The notes under the pieces were generated by a model that was not told the origin of the DNA, made no database searches, and was given only the letters and a program-made list of their open reading frames with translations. From contig NZ_DOPX01000033.1 of the NCBI RefSeq assembly GCF_003514505.1, forward strand, positions 1 through 64,000: 64,000 nt of DNA, read 5' to 3'. Made by a program: the position numbers and the translations under genes. Source of the DNA: Proteiniclasticum sp. (GTDB lineage: Bacteria > Bacillota > Clostridia > Clostridiales > Clostridiaceae). Of the stretch, positions 25,873 to 34,878 are shown one piece after another (the stretch's first letter is position 1; every line of letters starts with the position of its first letter).

Positions 25873-27186
25873 ATGAATTACAAGTATACAGAAATCATGG
25901 ATTATTTACGTTCTGAGATTGACAAGGATGTTTATACGGATAAGCTTCCTTCCATCCGTGGTCTTGCGATAAAGTTTGGCTGTTCAAATTCCACGGTGAT
26001 CAAAGCATACAATGAGCTGGAATCCCTGCAACTGGTTTTTTCAGCACCAAAGAGCGGGTACTATATCAATAAAAATAAAAAGAGAAGCACCACAGAATAT
26101 GATTTTTTCTCTGGTGTCCCCAACAATAAGAATCTTCCCCTGGCATCTATGAAAAAAATCTATGACCAGGTGTTTGAAGAGAACAACCAGAACCTTCTGA
26201 ACTACAGCTATCCTATGGGATACAACCTGCTGAGGGAACATCTGCTGATGGAGCTCCATGATCCGGAGGTTTCTCTGGAATCTGTACTCATAACAGAAGG
26301 TGCCCAAGGAGCCATAGACCTATTGCTGGGTGCTGATCTTAGAGAGAAAAAGGTTCTGGTGGAAGACCCCACCTACAACATTGTCCTATCATATCTCAGG
26401 ATCAAGAACATACCCCACGAAACCGTGACCCGCACCAAAGATGGTCTGGATCTCATACAGCTGGAAGAACAGGCTAAAACCGGAGAATTCCAGTTCTTCT
26501 ACACCATCAGCAGAAACCATAATCCACTGGGAACAGACCTGAAAGAGAAAGAAATGAAAAAAGTTCTGGAACTTGCCCGGAAGTATGATTTTTATATCAT
26601 TGAAGATGATTATCTCTCAGAATTATCAAAGGGAAACACATTTTTCAGTTTGGGAAAAGACCGTACCATCTATATCCGCAGCTACAGCAAGACCATCAGT
26701 CCTTCTTTGAGAATTGCTTCCGTCATCGCACCCATGGAGATTGCAAAAAAGCTGTCCTACAATATCACATATCTCAATGGTGGAGCCCCCCTCTTCAATC
26801 AGGCAATTCTACTGAAATACCTGAAATCGGAATTTTATATGAAAGACATGTCTGTACTGAAGGATCGGGTGAAGCAAAATATCATGATTTTCAAAAATGC
26901 GCTTCAGGGATTCCCCTTTGACTATTTCATTCCTGAAACGGGATTTTTTGCAAGTCTTTATTTTCCCAAGGACTTCAAGCTGAAAACCCTTCTGGAAGGA
27001 TTACAGGTGAAAGGATACAGATTCCGTGATCTGCAGGGGTTTACCAAGCAAGAAGACAGGAAGATTCTAAGAATCAGTCTAACGAGGGTGGAACCCAATG
27101 CGATGAATACAGCCATTAAGGAACTTGTGAAGGAAGTTCTTCTCATGAAGGGCGACAAGGATGACAAGAACAAGATCTATATTTAG
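25873..27186 (+). CDS. MocR/GntR-family regulator with aminotransferase-like domain
   Basis: Transcription factor fusing a GntR winged helix to a PLP-binding fold-type I aminotransferase domain. Residues 1-65 are the winged helix (KLPSIRGLAIKFGCSNSTVIKAYNELE). From about 95 the aminotransferase domain follows, with the cofactor aspartate in IIEDDYLSE (near 255) and the PLP lysine in RSYSKTISPSLRIA (near 280). Start is ATG 25873, since the ATG at 25870 is only 2 bp from GGGGG. It precedes a two-component system by about 20 bp on the same strand. The effector is unknown. The inverted repeat upstream may be its own operator. Confidence 0.92.
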   Translation: MNYKYTEIMDYLRSEIDKDVYTDKLPSIRGLAIKFGCSNSTVIKAYNELESLQLVFSAPKSGYYINKNKKRSTTEYDFFSGVPNNKNLPLASMKKIYDQVFEENNQNLLNYSYPMGYNLLREHLLMELHDPEVSLESVLITEGAQGAIDLLLGADLREKKVLVEDPTYNIVLSYLRIKNIPHETVTRTKDGLDLIQLEEQAKTGEFQFFYTISRNHNPLGTDLKEKEMKKVLELARKYDFYIIEDDYLSELSKGNTFFSLGKDRTIYIRSYSKTISPSLRIASVIAPMEIAKKLSYNITYLNGGAPLFNQAILLKYLKSEFYMKDMSVLKDRVKQNIMIFKNALQGFPFDYFIPETGFFASLYFPKDFKLKTLLEGLQVKGYRFRDLQGFTKQEDRKILRISLTRVEPNAMNTAIKELVKEVLLMKGDKDDKNKIYI

Positions 27187-27209
27187 CTATCTGAAAGGAT
27201 GAAGTGAAA

Positions 27210-27893
27210 ATGGATAAATACATTCTCATTGTGGAAGATGAAAAAAGGCTGAGGGACCTCCTGCGCGATTATTTAGCGAAAGAGGGATATCATGTGGATT
27301 TGGCCTCGCATGGGGAGGAAGGCCTTCATATGGCTTTAGAGAAAGACTACGACCTGATTCTTCTGGATGTGATGATGCCGTTTATGAACGGATTCGATAT
27401 GCTCAAAGAGCTGAGAAAAAAAAAGAGCACCCGGGTGTTTTATATTACAGCCAAAACCATGGATGAGGATTTTGTCAAAGCTTATGAGATTGGTGCAGAT
27501 GATTTCATCTCAAAGCCCTTTTCGCCAAAGATCCTGGTCATGAAAATCGGGAATCTCTTTAAACGTCTGGAACAAGAAGATACTCTGCAGGAAGAGCTCA
27601 CCTTTGGCAGACTGACTCTTCATACAGGAGCGCAAAGGGTTTATGTGGATGCATCGGAAGTATTCCTGACCAAGAAAGAATTTGACCTGCTTCTTCTTTT
27701 CACTCAGAATAAGGACCTGGTTCTATCTAGAGAGATGATTCTGGAAAAGGTCTGGGGATACGATTATGAGGGGGATCTGAGGGCCATAGATACGAGCATC
27801 AAGAGGCTCAGAGAGAAGCTCCAGACAGCTGCAGCCTATGTGGAGACGGTACGGGGATACGGATACAGATTCCGGGTGAGTGATGATGTTTAG
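27210..27893 (+). CDS. OmpR-family response regulator
   Basis: DNA-binding response regulator of about 227 residues. The receiver domain has the acidic pair VEDE (near residue 7), the phosphoryl-acceptor aspartate in LILLDVMMP (near 50) and the conserved Lys in ISKPFSPK. The C-terminal winged helix is of OmpR/PhoB type (LTKKEFDLLLLF...SREMILEKVWGYD...VRGYGYRF). A GTG at 27204 is also in frame with suitable spacing; ATG 27210 is chosen by protein conservation. The stop overlaps the start of the kinase gene. Confidence 0.94.
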   Translation: MDKYILIVEDEKRLRDLLRDYLAKEGYHVDLASHGEEGLHMALEKDYDLILLDVMMPFMNGFDMLKELRKKKSTRVFYITAKTMDEDFVKAYEIGADDFISKPFSPKILVMKIGNLFKRLEQEDTLQEELTFGRLTLHTGAQRVYVDASEVFLTKKEFDLLLLFTQNKDLVLSREMILEKVWGYDYEGDLRAIDTSIKRLREKLQTAAAYVETVRGYGYRFRVSDDV

Positions 27894-29391
27894 ATCCATT
27901 GCAAACAAGCTGACGTTGATACTGATTGTTCTCATGGGGACACTGCTTCTTGGATCGATGCTCTTTATGTCGTATTCTTTTGAGTCGTACTACACGGTCA
28001 CGAAAAAAACCGCCCTTGAAGAAAATCTTCTGGCCTTCAGAAATCAGAGTATATCCCAGAGCGACACCTTTATTGAAGCCATCAATAATTTTGAGACCCA
28101 GAACAATACACGTCTTTTCATTTTCGGACAGAATGGACAGCTCCAATATATGGCTTATGGAGGCAACAGCATTGAAGGAGATTATATTGAGATCATCAAT
28201 AGGTTCTTTAACGATCTTATACGAGATCCCTCTCTCCGAGAGAACCTGCTTAAGGGCCGGGAGATCTTAAGCAGAGAATATGAACGTCAAGACGGCAGTA
28301 TCCGCTATTTCTTAACGGCTGGTTCCATTCAGGTTGGAGAATACGAATCTTTTGCCATTTCCATCAGTTCCATGCTTCCAATTAATGAGTCTGCAAGAAC
28401 CATTAAAAATTACTTTTTTTATGTTTTCTTAGGTGGCTTTATTGTAGTGGCAATTCTCGCGTTTTTTGTGTCTAAAACTGTAACAAAACCTATCAGAAAA
28501 CTGATTCAGACATCCAAGGAGCTTGCGAACCTGAATTTCGATGTACCCATAGAGAATAGGCAGAAAGATGAGATTGGAGATTTGGCCCAGAGCCTGGCTA
28601 CCCTCTCCTATAATCTGAAAGGGTCCTTAATGGAGCTCCAGGAAAAGAACAAACTTCTAGAGGAGGATATTCTGAAAACACAAAGACTGGAGAAAGAGAG
28701 AAAGGATTTCATCCGAGATATTTCCCATGAACTGAAGACACCAATCACGCTGATACAAGGTTATACAGAGGGTCTCATTGATGGTGTGGCATCTGAAAGC
28801 AAAGATGAATATCTCTCGATCATTTTGGATGAGACCAAAAATATGGAAAAACTTGTGAAAGATATGATAGAACTGAACTATACAGAATCCGAATCTTTTA
28901 CGGTGTCCATAGAACCGGTTCATCTCAACAGACTCGTGGTGAATTGCGCCTCACCATTTTTAGAAATCTATGGGAACAAGATTCATTTTGAGTTCAGGAT
29001 GCCCGTCAGTTACATGATTTTTGGGGACAGCAGCAAGCTGTCTACTGCCTTGAGAAATATCATGAAAAATGCCATTACTTACACGGAAGAGAAACCTGAA
29101 GCCACGGTGATGATTTCCTTGGAGGAAACACAGAATGGTTTATCTCTTAAAGTGAAGAACTTCCCAGCACATATTGAAGAAACAGAACTTCAGAATCTAT
29201 GGATCCAGTTCTATAAAAAAGATCAGTCCAGACAAAGAAAAGAAGGAAGTTCAGGACTGGGCCTTTCCATTGTGAAGAATATTCTGGAGAAGCACAAGTA
29301 TCACTACAGCCTCTCTAACGATCATGAAGGTGTTGTTTTTGAAATTATTTTCAGTGAGTATAGAGAATTTGATGCAAATCCCCACGTATGA
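27886..29391 (+). CDS. Sensor histidine kinase
   Basis: Membrane kinase of 501 residues paired with the upstream response regulator. TM1 lies at about 8-28 (LTLILIVLMGTLLLGSMLF). An extracytoplasmic sensor of about 135 residues follows, then TM2 (YFFYVFLGGFIVVAILAFF), a HAMP linker, the H-box FIRDISHELKTPITLIQGY and the ATPase part with N-box LRNIMKNAITYT and GSSGLGLSIVKNI. Three in-frame starts (GTG 27880, ATG 27883, ATG 27886) cluster; ATG 27886 has the best spacing to GGGTGAG. It overlaps the regulator stop by 8 bp, so translation is coupled. The signal is unknown. Confidence 0.94.
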   Translation: MFRSIANKLTLILIVLMGTLLLGSMLFMSYSFESYYTVTKKTALEENLLAFRNQSISQSDTFIEAINNFETQNNTRLFIFGQNGQLQYMAYGGNSIEGDYIEIINRFFNDLIRDPSLRENLLKGREILSREYERQDGSIRYFLTAGSIQVGEYESFAISISSMLPINESARTIKNYFFYVFLGGFIVVAILAFFVSKTVTKPIRKLIQTSKELANLNFDVPIENRQKDEIGDLAQSLATLSYNLKGSLMELQEKNKLLEEDILKTQRLEKERKDFIRDISHELKTPITLIQGYTEGLIDGVASESKDEYLSIILDETKNMEKLVKDMIELNYTESESFTVSIEPVHLNRLVVNCASPFLEIYGNKIHFEFRMPVSYMIFGDSSKLSTALRNIMKNAITYTEEKPEATVMISLEETQNGLSLKVKNFPAHIEETELQNLWIQFYKKDQSRQRKEGSSGLGLSIVKNILEKHKYHYSLSNDHEGVVFEIIFSEYREFDANPHV

Positions 29392-29427
29392 TCCATGACA
29401 GTTTTTTAGATCATCGAATCCTGCAGG

Positions 29428-29482
29428 AAAACATCCCTGTGAACTCGGCGCACTCGCTGCACCAGGTTCACAGGGATGTTTT
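29428..29482. terminator. Terminator between the kinase and SDR genes
   Basis: A perfect 17-bp stem AAAACATCCCTGTGAAC / GTTCACAGGGATGTTTT (29428-29444 with 29466-29482). It has a 21-base loop and is usable from both converging genes. Confidence 0.85.
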
Positions 29483-29501
29483 ATGTATTATAAATATAAA
29501 G

Positions 29502-30227
29502 CTATAATGTGAATCCGCCATCAATGGTCAAAATTTGGCCCGTGATGTAGGTGCCTTTCAGCACCAGAAAAGCTGCAAGATCTGCAATCTCCTCCGGAGA
29601 AGCCAATCTGCTGAAAGGGATATCTTCCGTAAATGTGCGCATCTCCTCTGGTGTCAGATTGGAAAGAAGTGCTGTGTTAACGCCTCCAGGCGCAATGGCA
29701 TTCACTCGGATGTTCATATGGGACAGCTCTGCAGCAAGGCTTCGGGTGAACTGCTCCACGGCTCCTTTCGTCATGGAGTACGCCACTTCCATGGAAGCTG
29801 CTCTGGACCCCCAGATGGACGATATACTGAGAATAGATCCTTGGCCTTTTGAAATCATCTCAGGGATGATCTCTTTTGTGAGATAAAATAATGGCTTTAC
29901 ATTGATATCAAACAGCTTTTCAAATTCATGCCCTCTCATCTCGTGAAAGAGTGTTCGGCTGGAAATGCCTGCGCTGTGTATGAGTACATCAACCGCACCA
30001 TGATGGCTTAGAATCTCCCGGAATAAGGTGGTATATCCTTCCGTGTCGCTAAAATCCAAACTATAGATAGAGACAGGCACATGAGATGAAAGCTCTTCCT
30101 TCAGAAGATGGGCCTTTTCGAGATTTCTCGAGAAAATAAGGATGAGTTCATAGCCAAGGGATGCAAATTTTCGTGCAATCGCTTCTCCTATTCCCCCTGT
30201 TGCTCCAGTAATCACCGCTTTTTTCAA
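29502..30227 (-). CDS. SDR-family oxidoreductase (FabG/YmfI-like)
   Basis: NAD(P)H-dependent reductase of 241 residues. The Rossmann motif is TGATGGIGEAIA (near residue 7). The catalytic Ser-Tyr-Lys set is visible (SISSIWGS, then YSMTK). The ending TGQILTIDGGFTL is typical. Start is TTG at 30227 with AAGGAGG 7 bp before. The beginning MKKAVITGATGG resembles YmfI, the EF-P 5-aminopentanone reductase, more than core FabG, but the substrate cannot be settled from sequence alone. It is a single gene, not next to other lipid genes. Confidence 0.88.
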   Translation of the reverse strand: MKKAVITGATGGIGEAIARKFASLGYELILIFSRNLEKAHLLKEELSSHVPVSIYSLDFSDTEGYTTLFREILSHHGAVDVLIHSAGISSRTLFHEMRGHEFEKLFDINVKPLFYLTKEIIPEMISKGQGSILSISSIWGSRAASMEVAYSMTKGAVEQFTRSLAAELSHMNIRVNAIAPGGVNTALLSNLTPEEMRTFTEDIPFSRLASPEEIADLAAFLVLKGTYITGQILTIDGGFTL

Positions 30228-30282
30228 ACAATCGCCTCCTTACGTCTTTCTAAATTATAACATTCTTCTTGAGCGAAACGAA

Positions 30283-30310
30283 GAAGGATCCCCATAATTG
30301 GAGATCCTTT
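30283..30310 (-). terminator. Terminator of the SPFH/NfeD operon
   Basis: AAGGATC (30284-30290) pairs with GATCCTT (30303-30309); the minus-strand continuation is T-rich (TTCTTCGTTTC). Confidence 0.6.
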
Positions 30311-30320
30311 CCGAGGATAT

Positions 30321-31271
30321 TTACTGCTGAGATCTTTTCTCCCCAATGATGTCTGCAATGGCTGCAATGCTGCCAAGAGAGTTCAGTGTGTCCACAGGAA
30401 GAATGAGTTTGTTCGCTGGATTTGTTGCCATTTCCTTCAAAGCTTCCACTTGTTTCAGGGCAATGATTCTTGCATCTGTGCCTGATTCGATGATGGAGGC
30501 GTTCACTTTTCGGATGGCATCCGCCTCCGCGTTGGCGATGGCTTCAATAGCTCGAGCCTTACCTTCTGCTTCCAGAAGCTGAGACTCTTTCATACCTTCA
30601 GCCAGTCGGATGTTCTTTTCTTTCTCTGCTTCAGCGCGAAGGATGTTTGAACGCTTCTCTCCTTCCGCTCTGGCGATGCTGGATTCTCTGTCTCCTTCAG
30701 CAATGAGAATAGCAGCTCTTTTCTCTCGTTCAGCCTTCATCTGCTTTTCCATAGCGTTCTGAATTTCTTCAGGTGGTACAATGTTCTTGATTTCCACAGA
30801 CAGAATTTTGATTCCGTATGCATCGGTGATGGAGTCTACGATATCCAGAAGTTTCATGTTGATTCTGTCGCGTCCAGCCAAAACCTCATCCAGTGACATA
30901 TCACCGATAATGTTACGCATATTTGTGATGGTAGAGTACATGATACCGGATACATAATTTTCGATATTGTAAACTGCATCCTTGGGATTCAGCACCTGAT
31001 AAAAGATGACGTTATCTACACTGATGTTGACATTGTCTTTCGTGATGACATTTTGAGGCTGGATGTCAAGGATCTGCTGTTTCATGGAAATTTTTCTTCT
31101 GACATAATCCACAAAAGGCAGTATGACATGCCACCCAGGCTGAAGGGTTTTATAGTATTGCCCGAACCTTTCAAGTACGTAGACAGAACCGGTATTGACG
31201 ACTTTGATGGAGCTTAGGAGCACCACCATCAAAAATAGTAGAATGACTGCTGTAATAATAATCCATGGCAT
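30321..31271 (-). CDS. SPFH/stomatin-family membrane protein
   Basis: A 316-residue prohibitin/stomatin homologue of the paraslipin (QmcA-like) group. One N-terminal membrane helix (IIITAVILLFLMVVLLSSI), then the SPFH domain with VLERFGQYYKTLQPGWH and VDYVRRKISMKQQILD, followed by a long charged coiled coil (about 170-260, EKRAAILIAEGDRESSIARA). Such proteins form large oligomeric rings in membrane microdomains. It is co-transcribed with the NfeD gene, separated by one base, a classic pairing. Confidence 0.93.
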   Translation of the reverse strand: MPWIIITAVILLFLMVVLLSSIKVVNTGSVYVLERFGQYYKTLQPGWHVILPFVDYVRRKISMKQQILDIQPQNVITKDNVNISVDNVIFYQVLNPKDAVYNIENYVSGIMYSTITNMRNIIGDMSLDEVLAGRDRINMKLLDIVDSITDAYGIKILSVEIKNIVPPEEIQNAMEKQMKAEREKRAAILIAEGDRESSIARAEGEKRSNILRAEAEKEKNIRLAEGMKESQLLEAEGKARAIEAIANAEADAIRKVNASIIESGTDARIIALKQVEALKEMATNPANKLILPVDTLNSLGSIAAIADIIGEKRSQQ

Positions 31272-31272
31272 G

Positions 31273-31692
31273 TTAGTTTTCCTCCTTACGAATAATTAAT
31301 TTGTTGTCTTCAATCTTCAGAACACTGAAACGTTCCCCTGGTTGTACAGGGTCCCCGATGTTTTTCAGGTTCCAATAGATTCCATTGATTTTTTGCTGTA
31401 CTGATCCTGTAATCTCTTTTTCAGCTATAAAGGTATGTCCAATGATTTTATCTACCAAAATGGGATCATTGGGAATGTTCCTTTTGATATACTTCCTGCT
31501 GATTTTATTGCCGATGATGAGGGCAACAAGACCAATCAGAAAAGCTATCAGCATCTGTATCCAAAAATCAACATAGAATCCTGCAAGCCAGGCTGCAAGA
31601 AATCCAATGCCAATCCATGAAAACAGAACATTGCTGGTCATGAGATCCAGAACGGCTACAACAATAATCAGAATGAGCCAGATCCAGTTCAT
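31273..31692 (-). CDS. NfeD-family membrane protein
   Basis: A 139-residue short NfeD protein. Two or three membrane helices fill residues 1-70 (WIWLILIIVVAVLDL, LIAFLIGLVALIIG). A C-terminal soluble OB-fold follows (VDKIIGHTFIAEKEITG to FSVLKIEDNKLIIRKE). The frame runs upstream to 31749, but AAGGAGG is 8 bp before the ATG at 31692. A TATACT -10 sits about 30 bp further up. It is the partner of the adjacent SPFH protein, for which NfeD proteins are thought to act as anchors. Confidence 0.9.
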   Translation of the reverse strand: MNWIWLILIIVVAVLDLMTSNVLFSWIGIGFLAAWLAGFYVDFWIQMLIAFLIGLVALIIGNKISRKYIKRNIPNDPILVDKIIGHTFIAEKEITGSVQQKINGIYWNLKNIGDPVQPGERFSVLKIEDNKLIIRKEEN

Positions 31693-31920
31693 ATTCATCT
31701 CCTCCTTATGTTTTACAGTATAACACACAAATAGTATAAAATAAAGCATTAAATGGTAAATAATAACTTATAATAAAATAATTTAAACTGTTTATAAAAA
31801 GTGATGAAGTTGGTGTATAGAGACAGGACGACTTTCATGAAATATGAGTCATAACTTATGTAGAATTATGAATAAAATGTAAATTATTTTCAGAGGGACA
31901 ACTGCTGGAATATTCTAAAC

Positions 31921-31956
31921 ATGATGAAACCCTCATGTTTCAAAGGGTTTCATCAT
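31921..31956. repeat. 13-bp inverted repeat in the 31750-32119 intergenic region
   Basis: ATGATGAAACCCT (31921-31933) and its exact complement (31944-31956) flank a 10-base loop without a T-run. The gap of about 370 bases between the NfeD and thiolase genes is AT-rich. It holds this hairpin, the thiolase promoter and a leader hairpin; I see no coding sequence in it. Confidence 0.6.
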
Positions 31957-32006
31957 TGATCTCAGAATCTGCATGAAATACTGTCGAAATCGCAATATGA
32001 AATCTA

Positions 32007-32036
32007 TTACAAATGAAAGATTGTTCATGTTATGAT
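32007..32036 (+). promoter_or_regulatory. Thiolase promoter
   Basis: TTACAA (32007-32012), an 18-bp spacer and TATGAT (32031-32036). The leader of about 75 bases contains TTGCTCAA (32054-32061) and its complement TTGAGCAA (32090-32097), which can form a hairpin before the ribosome binding site. Confidence 0.5.
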
Positions 32037-32119
32037 AAGAGTGAAAATAATGCTTGCTCAAACCTGTGTATCTGTTGATATCTGTGTAGTTGAGCAACAT
32101 TTAAATTAGGGAGGTCAAA

Positions 32120-33298
32120 ATGAAAGAAGTAGTAATTGTCAGTGCGGTGAGAACTCCGGTAGGAAGCTTCGGCGGAGTTTTCAAAGATGTTCCTGCAGTG
32201 GATCTTGGTGTGGTCGCTGTGAAGGAAGCCATCAGACAAGCTGGTATCAAGCCAGAAGATGTCAATGAAGTCTATATGGGGTGTATTCTTCAGTCCGGGT
32301 TAGGTCAAGGAGTGGCAAGGCAGATTTCTGTGAAGGCTGGAATTCCCGTGGAAGTCCCTGCTACAACAATCAATATGCTGTGCGGCTCGGGTTTGAGAAC
32401 TGTTTCATTGGCTGCCCAGACCATCATTGCCGGTGACAATGATGTGGTTGTGGTAGGCGGCGCTGAAAACATGTCCAGAGCGCCCTATGTACTGAACAAC
32501 GCTCGTTTTGGATCCAGAATGGGCAATGATACCATGGTGGATACGATGATTTATGATGCGCTTACAGATGCATTCCATGGATATCATATGGGGATTACAG
32601 CAGAAAATATTGCTGAAAAATACGGAATTACAAGAGAGGAGCAGGATGCATTCGCAGCTGCGAGCCAGAATAAAGCAGAAAGAGCCATGGCGGATGGAAA
32701 ATTCAAGGATGAAATTGCTCCTGTGATGATACCACAGCGACGAGGCGAACCTCTTGTGGTGGATACAGATGAGTATCCTAAGAAAGGTGTTACGGTAGAT
32801 TCCTTGGCCAAACTGAGACCTGCATTCAAGAAAGATGGCACAGTTACGGCTGGAAATGCTTCAGGAATCAATGACGGGGCAGCTGCACTTGTGGTAATGA
32901 GCAAAGAAAAAGCAGATGAGCTGGGGCTGACGCCGTTAGCGACCATTGTCTCTTATGGAAATGGCGGTGTGGATCCAAGCATCATGGGCATTGGGCCTGT
33001 TCCATCCACAAAAACAGCACTTCAGAAGTCTGGACTCACCATTGATGATATGGACCTGATTGAGGCGAATGAAGCTTTTGCTGCTCAGGCTTTGGCAGTA
33101 GGCAAGGATCTTAAATGGGATGCGGAAAAGGTTAACGTAAATGGAGGAGCCATAGCATTAGGACACCCTGTGGGTGCTTCTGGAGCAAGAATTCTTGTGA
33201 CACTTCTACATGAAATGAAGAGAAGAAATTCCACATATGGTCTTGCGACATTATGCATCGGTGGCGGTATGGGTACTTCCGTAGTTGTGAAGAGATAA
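32120..33298 (+). CDS. thl: Acetyl-CoA C-acetyltransferase (thiolase)
   Basis: Joins two acetyl-CoA to acetoacetyl-CoA, or runs in reverse, in butyrate or amino-acid fermentation. The nucleophilic Cys is in [11 protein letters not shown] (near residue 89). The second catalytic histidine is in [19 protein letters not shown] (near 348) and the acid/base Cys in [11 protein letters not shown] (near 378). GGGAGG precedes the ATG. Length 392 is standard. No crt, hbd, bcd or etf genes are next to it, so the wider pathway must be encoded elsewhere. Confidence 0.96.
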   Translation: MKEVVIVSAVRTPVGSFGGVFKDVPAVDLGVVAVKEAIRQAGIKPEDVNEVYMGCILQSGLGQGVARQISVKAGIPVEVPATTINMLCGSGLRTVSLAAQTIIAGDNDVVVVGGAENMSRAPYVLNNARFGSRMGNDTMVDTMIYDALTDAFHGYHMGITAENIAEKYGITREEQDAFAAASQNKAERAMADGKFKDEIAPVMIPQRRGEPLVVDTDEYPKKGVTVDSLAKLRPAFKKDGTVTAGNASGINDGAAALVVMSKEKADELGLTPLATIVSYGNGGVDPSIMGIGPVPSTKTALQKSGLTIDDMDLIEANEAFAAQALAVGKDLKWDAEKVNVNGGAIALGHPVGASGARILVTLLHEMKRRNSTYGLATLCIGGGMGTSVVVKR

Positions 33299-33337
33299 TC
33301 TCAAAATTGATATAGATTGGTTTCCCTACCTTTCTTC

Positions 33338-33366
33338 AAGCCATGGCATCAAAAATGTCATGGCTT
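33338..33366 (+). terminator. Thiolase terminator
   Basis: AAGCCATGGCAT pairs with ATGTCATGGCTT (one wobble), followed by TCTTTTTG. Confidence 0.8.
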
Positions 33367-33413
33367 TCTTTTTGAAGAAGATTGTTCAAGAAAAATAATC
33401 TGGAAAAAATAAT

Positions 33414-33443
33414 AAAGGCTGTCTTCCTTTGAAGACAGCCTTT
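33414..33443 (-). terminator. rnf operon terminator
   Basis: A perfect 13-bp stem AAAGGCTGTCTTC/GAAGACAGCCTTT (33414-33426 with 33431-33443); on the minus strand it is followed by TTATTATTTTTTCC. Confidence 0.88.
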
Positions 33444-33453
33444 ATGGCTTTTC

Positions 33454-34284
33454 TTATGCAGTGATATCTTTTGGTTTAGCCTTATGAATCATAAGAAGAT
33501 TCTCAATGGTTGTTTTTGGACAAACTTCGACGCAGGCATTACACTGAGTACATTTGTCGTAATCAATCTTCGCCAGGTTGTTGTTCACGTGTATTGCATC
33601 GTACTCGCAAGCTTTTTCACATTTCTTGCAAGCGATACAGCCAACTTCACAGTTCTGCATGATGTCTCTGGCAGAGTCCAAAGAGTTGCAGGCAACTCTT
33701 ACTCTGGAATTCAGAGGAACAGATTCAATGATGTTTTTTGGGCATGCTTTTACACAAGCGCCACAGTTGGTGCATTTGTTCTCATCTATGATGGCAATAC
33801 CGTCACGGATGACGATGGCGTCAAACTCACAGACACCTACACATGTTCCAAGGCCAAGACAGCCATAGGTGCAGGATTTTGCTCCTCCACCTGGAAGTGC
33901 TGCAGCACTGACACAATCCATAATACCATGATACTCATATTTGTCTTTTGCTTTATTGCAGTCACCATTGCACTTCACATAGGCGACCATAACCTCCTGA
34001 GCGTTCACTTTTACGCCCATGATATCCCCAATCTGATTGGCTACAGGGTTTCCGCCAACGGTACAAAGAGATGGTGAAGCACCTTGAAGAGCAACATCCT
34101 TTGCATAGGCTTCACACCCAGCAAATCCGCATCCACCACAGTTTACACCAGGAAGAACCAGAAGGATTTCTTCAACTTTGGGCTCCTGCTTTACAGCAAA
34201 CACTTCTGCAGCATATCCGAGAAGTACCGCTAAGACGATGCCTAATCCAGCCATAATGGCAATTGGAATTAATATTTCAGTCAT
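33454..34284 (-). CDS. rnfB: Rnf complex iron-sulfur subunit RnfB
   Basis: Takes electrons from reduced ferredoxin and passes them into the membrane Rnf complex. 276 residues: one N-terminal membrane helix (IAIMAGLGIVLAVLLGYAA), then the Fe-S binding motif CGGCGFAGCEAYAK (near residue 49), and a series of ferredoxin motifs: CLGLGTCVGVCEFDAI, CTNCGACVKACPKN, CEVGCIACKKCEKACEYDAI and CTQCNACVEVCPKT. It is the last gene of the operon. GGGGGG precedes the ATG. Confidence 0.96.
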   Translation of the reverse strand: MTEILIPIAIMAGLGIVLAVLLGYAAEVFAVKQEPKVEEILLVLPGVNCGGCGFAGCEAYAKDVALQGASPSLCTVGGNPVANQIGDIMGVKVNAQEVMVAYVKCNGDCNKAKDKYEYHGIMDCVSAAALPGGGAKSCTYGCLGLGTCVGVCEFDAIVIRDGIAIIDENKCTNCGACVKACPKNIIESVPLNSRVRVACNSLDSARDIMQNCEVGCIACKKCEKACEYDAIHVNNNLAKIDYDKCTQCNACVEVCPKTTIENLLMIHKAKPKDITA

Positions 34285-34302
34285 TGTTTCATCCCCCCTT
34301 CT

Positions 34303-34878
34303 TTAAATCATACCTTGGAAACCAAGGAATGCGATAGCCATAAGGCCTGCTGTAACAAGTGCGATGGGCAGTCCTTGGAATGCCTGAGGAATGCTGGAAA
34401 CACGGTCGAGCTTTTCACGGATGCTTGCCATCAGAACGATGGCGAGGAAGTATCCAAGTGCAGCCCCTACTGCGTTGGTTAAGCTTCCCAGCAGGGAAAG
34501 CTTCTCCTGCACATTGAGGAAGGTAACTCCGAGAACAGCACAGTTCGTTGTGATGAGAGGTAAAAAGATACCAAGTGCATCATAAAGAGCTGGACTGATT
34601 TTTTTGATGACCATTTCCACAAACTGTACAAGAGCTGCGATGACTAGAATGAAGGCAACTGTCTTCAGATAATCCAGATCATAGGGTTCCAGAAGAAAAG
34701 TGTAAACAGACCAGGTACCTAAAGAAGCGATCACCATAACAAACAATACGGCAAGGCCCATACCAATGGAAGCGTCTCTTTTCTTGGATACACCCAAGAA
34801 ACTGCAGATTCCAAGGAATCTTGACAGAACGAAGTTGTTAATGAGCATTGCGTTGATAAATATAATGAGCAGGTCCAT
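34303..34878 (-). CDS. rnfA: Rnf complex membrane subunit RnfA
   Basis: Six-helix membrane subunit, 191 residues, homologous to NqrE. RnfA and RnfE are inverted relatives that hold an intramembrane [2Fe-2S] cluster by paired cysteines: here NNFVLSRFLGICSFLGVSKK (near residue 25) and LITTNCAVLGVTFLN (near 113). Its ATG overlaps the rnfE stop (TAATG). Part of rnfCDGEAB. Confidence 0.96.
   Translation of the reverse strand: MDLLIIFINAMLINNFVLSRFLGICSFLGVSKKRDASIGMGLAVLFVMVIASLGTWSVYTFLLEPYDLDYLKTVAFILVIAALVQFVEMVIKKISPALYDALGIFLPLITTNCAVLGVTFLNVQEKLSLLGSLTNAVGAALGYFLAIVLMASIREKLDRVSSIPQAFQGLPIALVTAGLMAIAFLGFQGMI

Noticed and set aside
32021..32038. TTGTTCATGTTATGATAA in the thiolase promoter as a Rex site
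   Set aside because: Only about 10 of 14 positions match and the right arm is poor, unlike the hyd and rnf sites.
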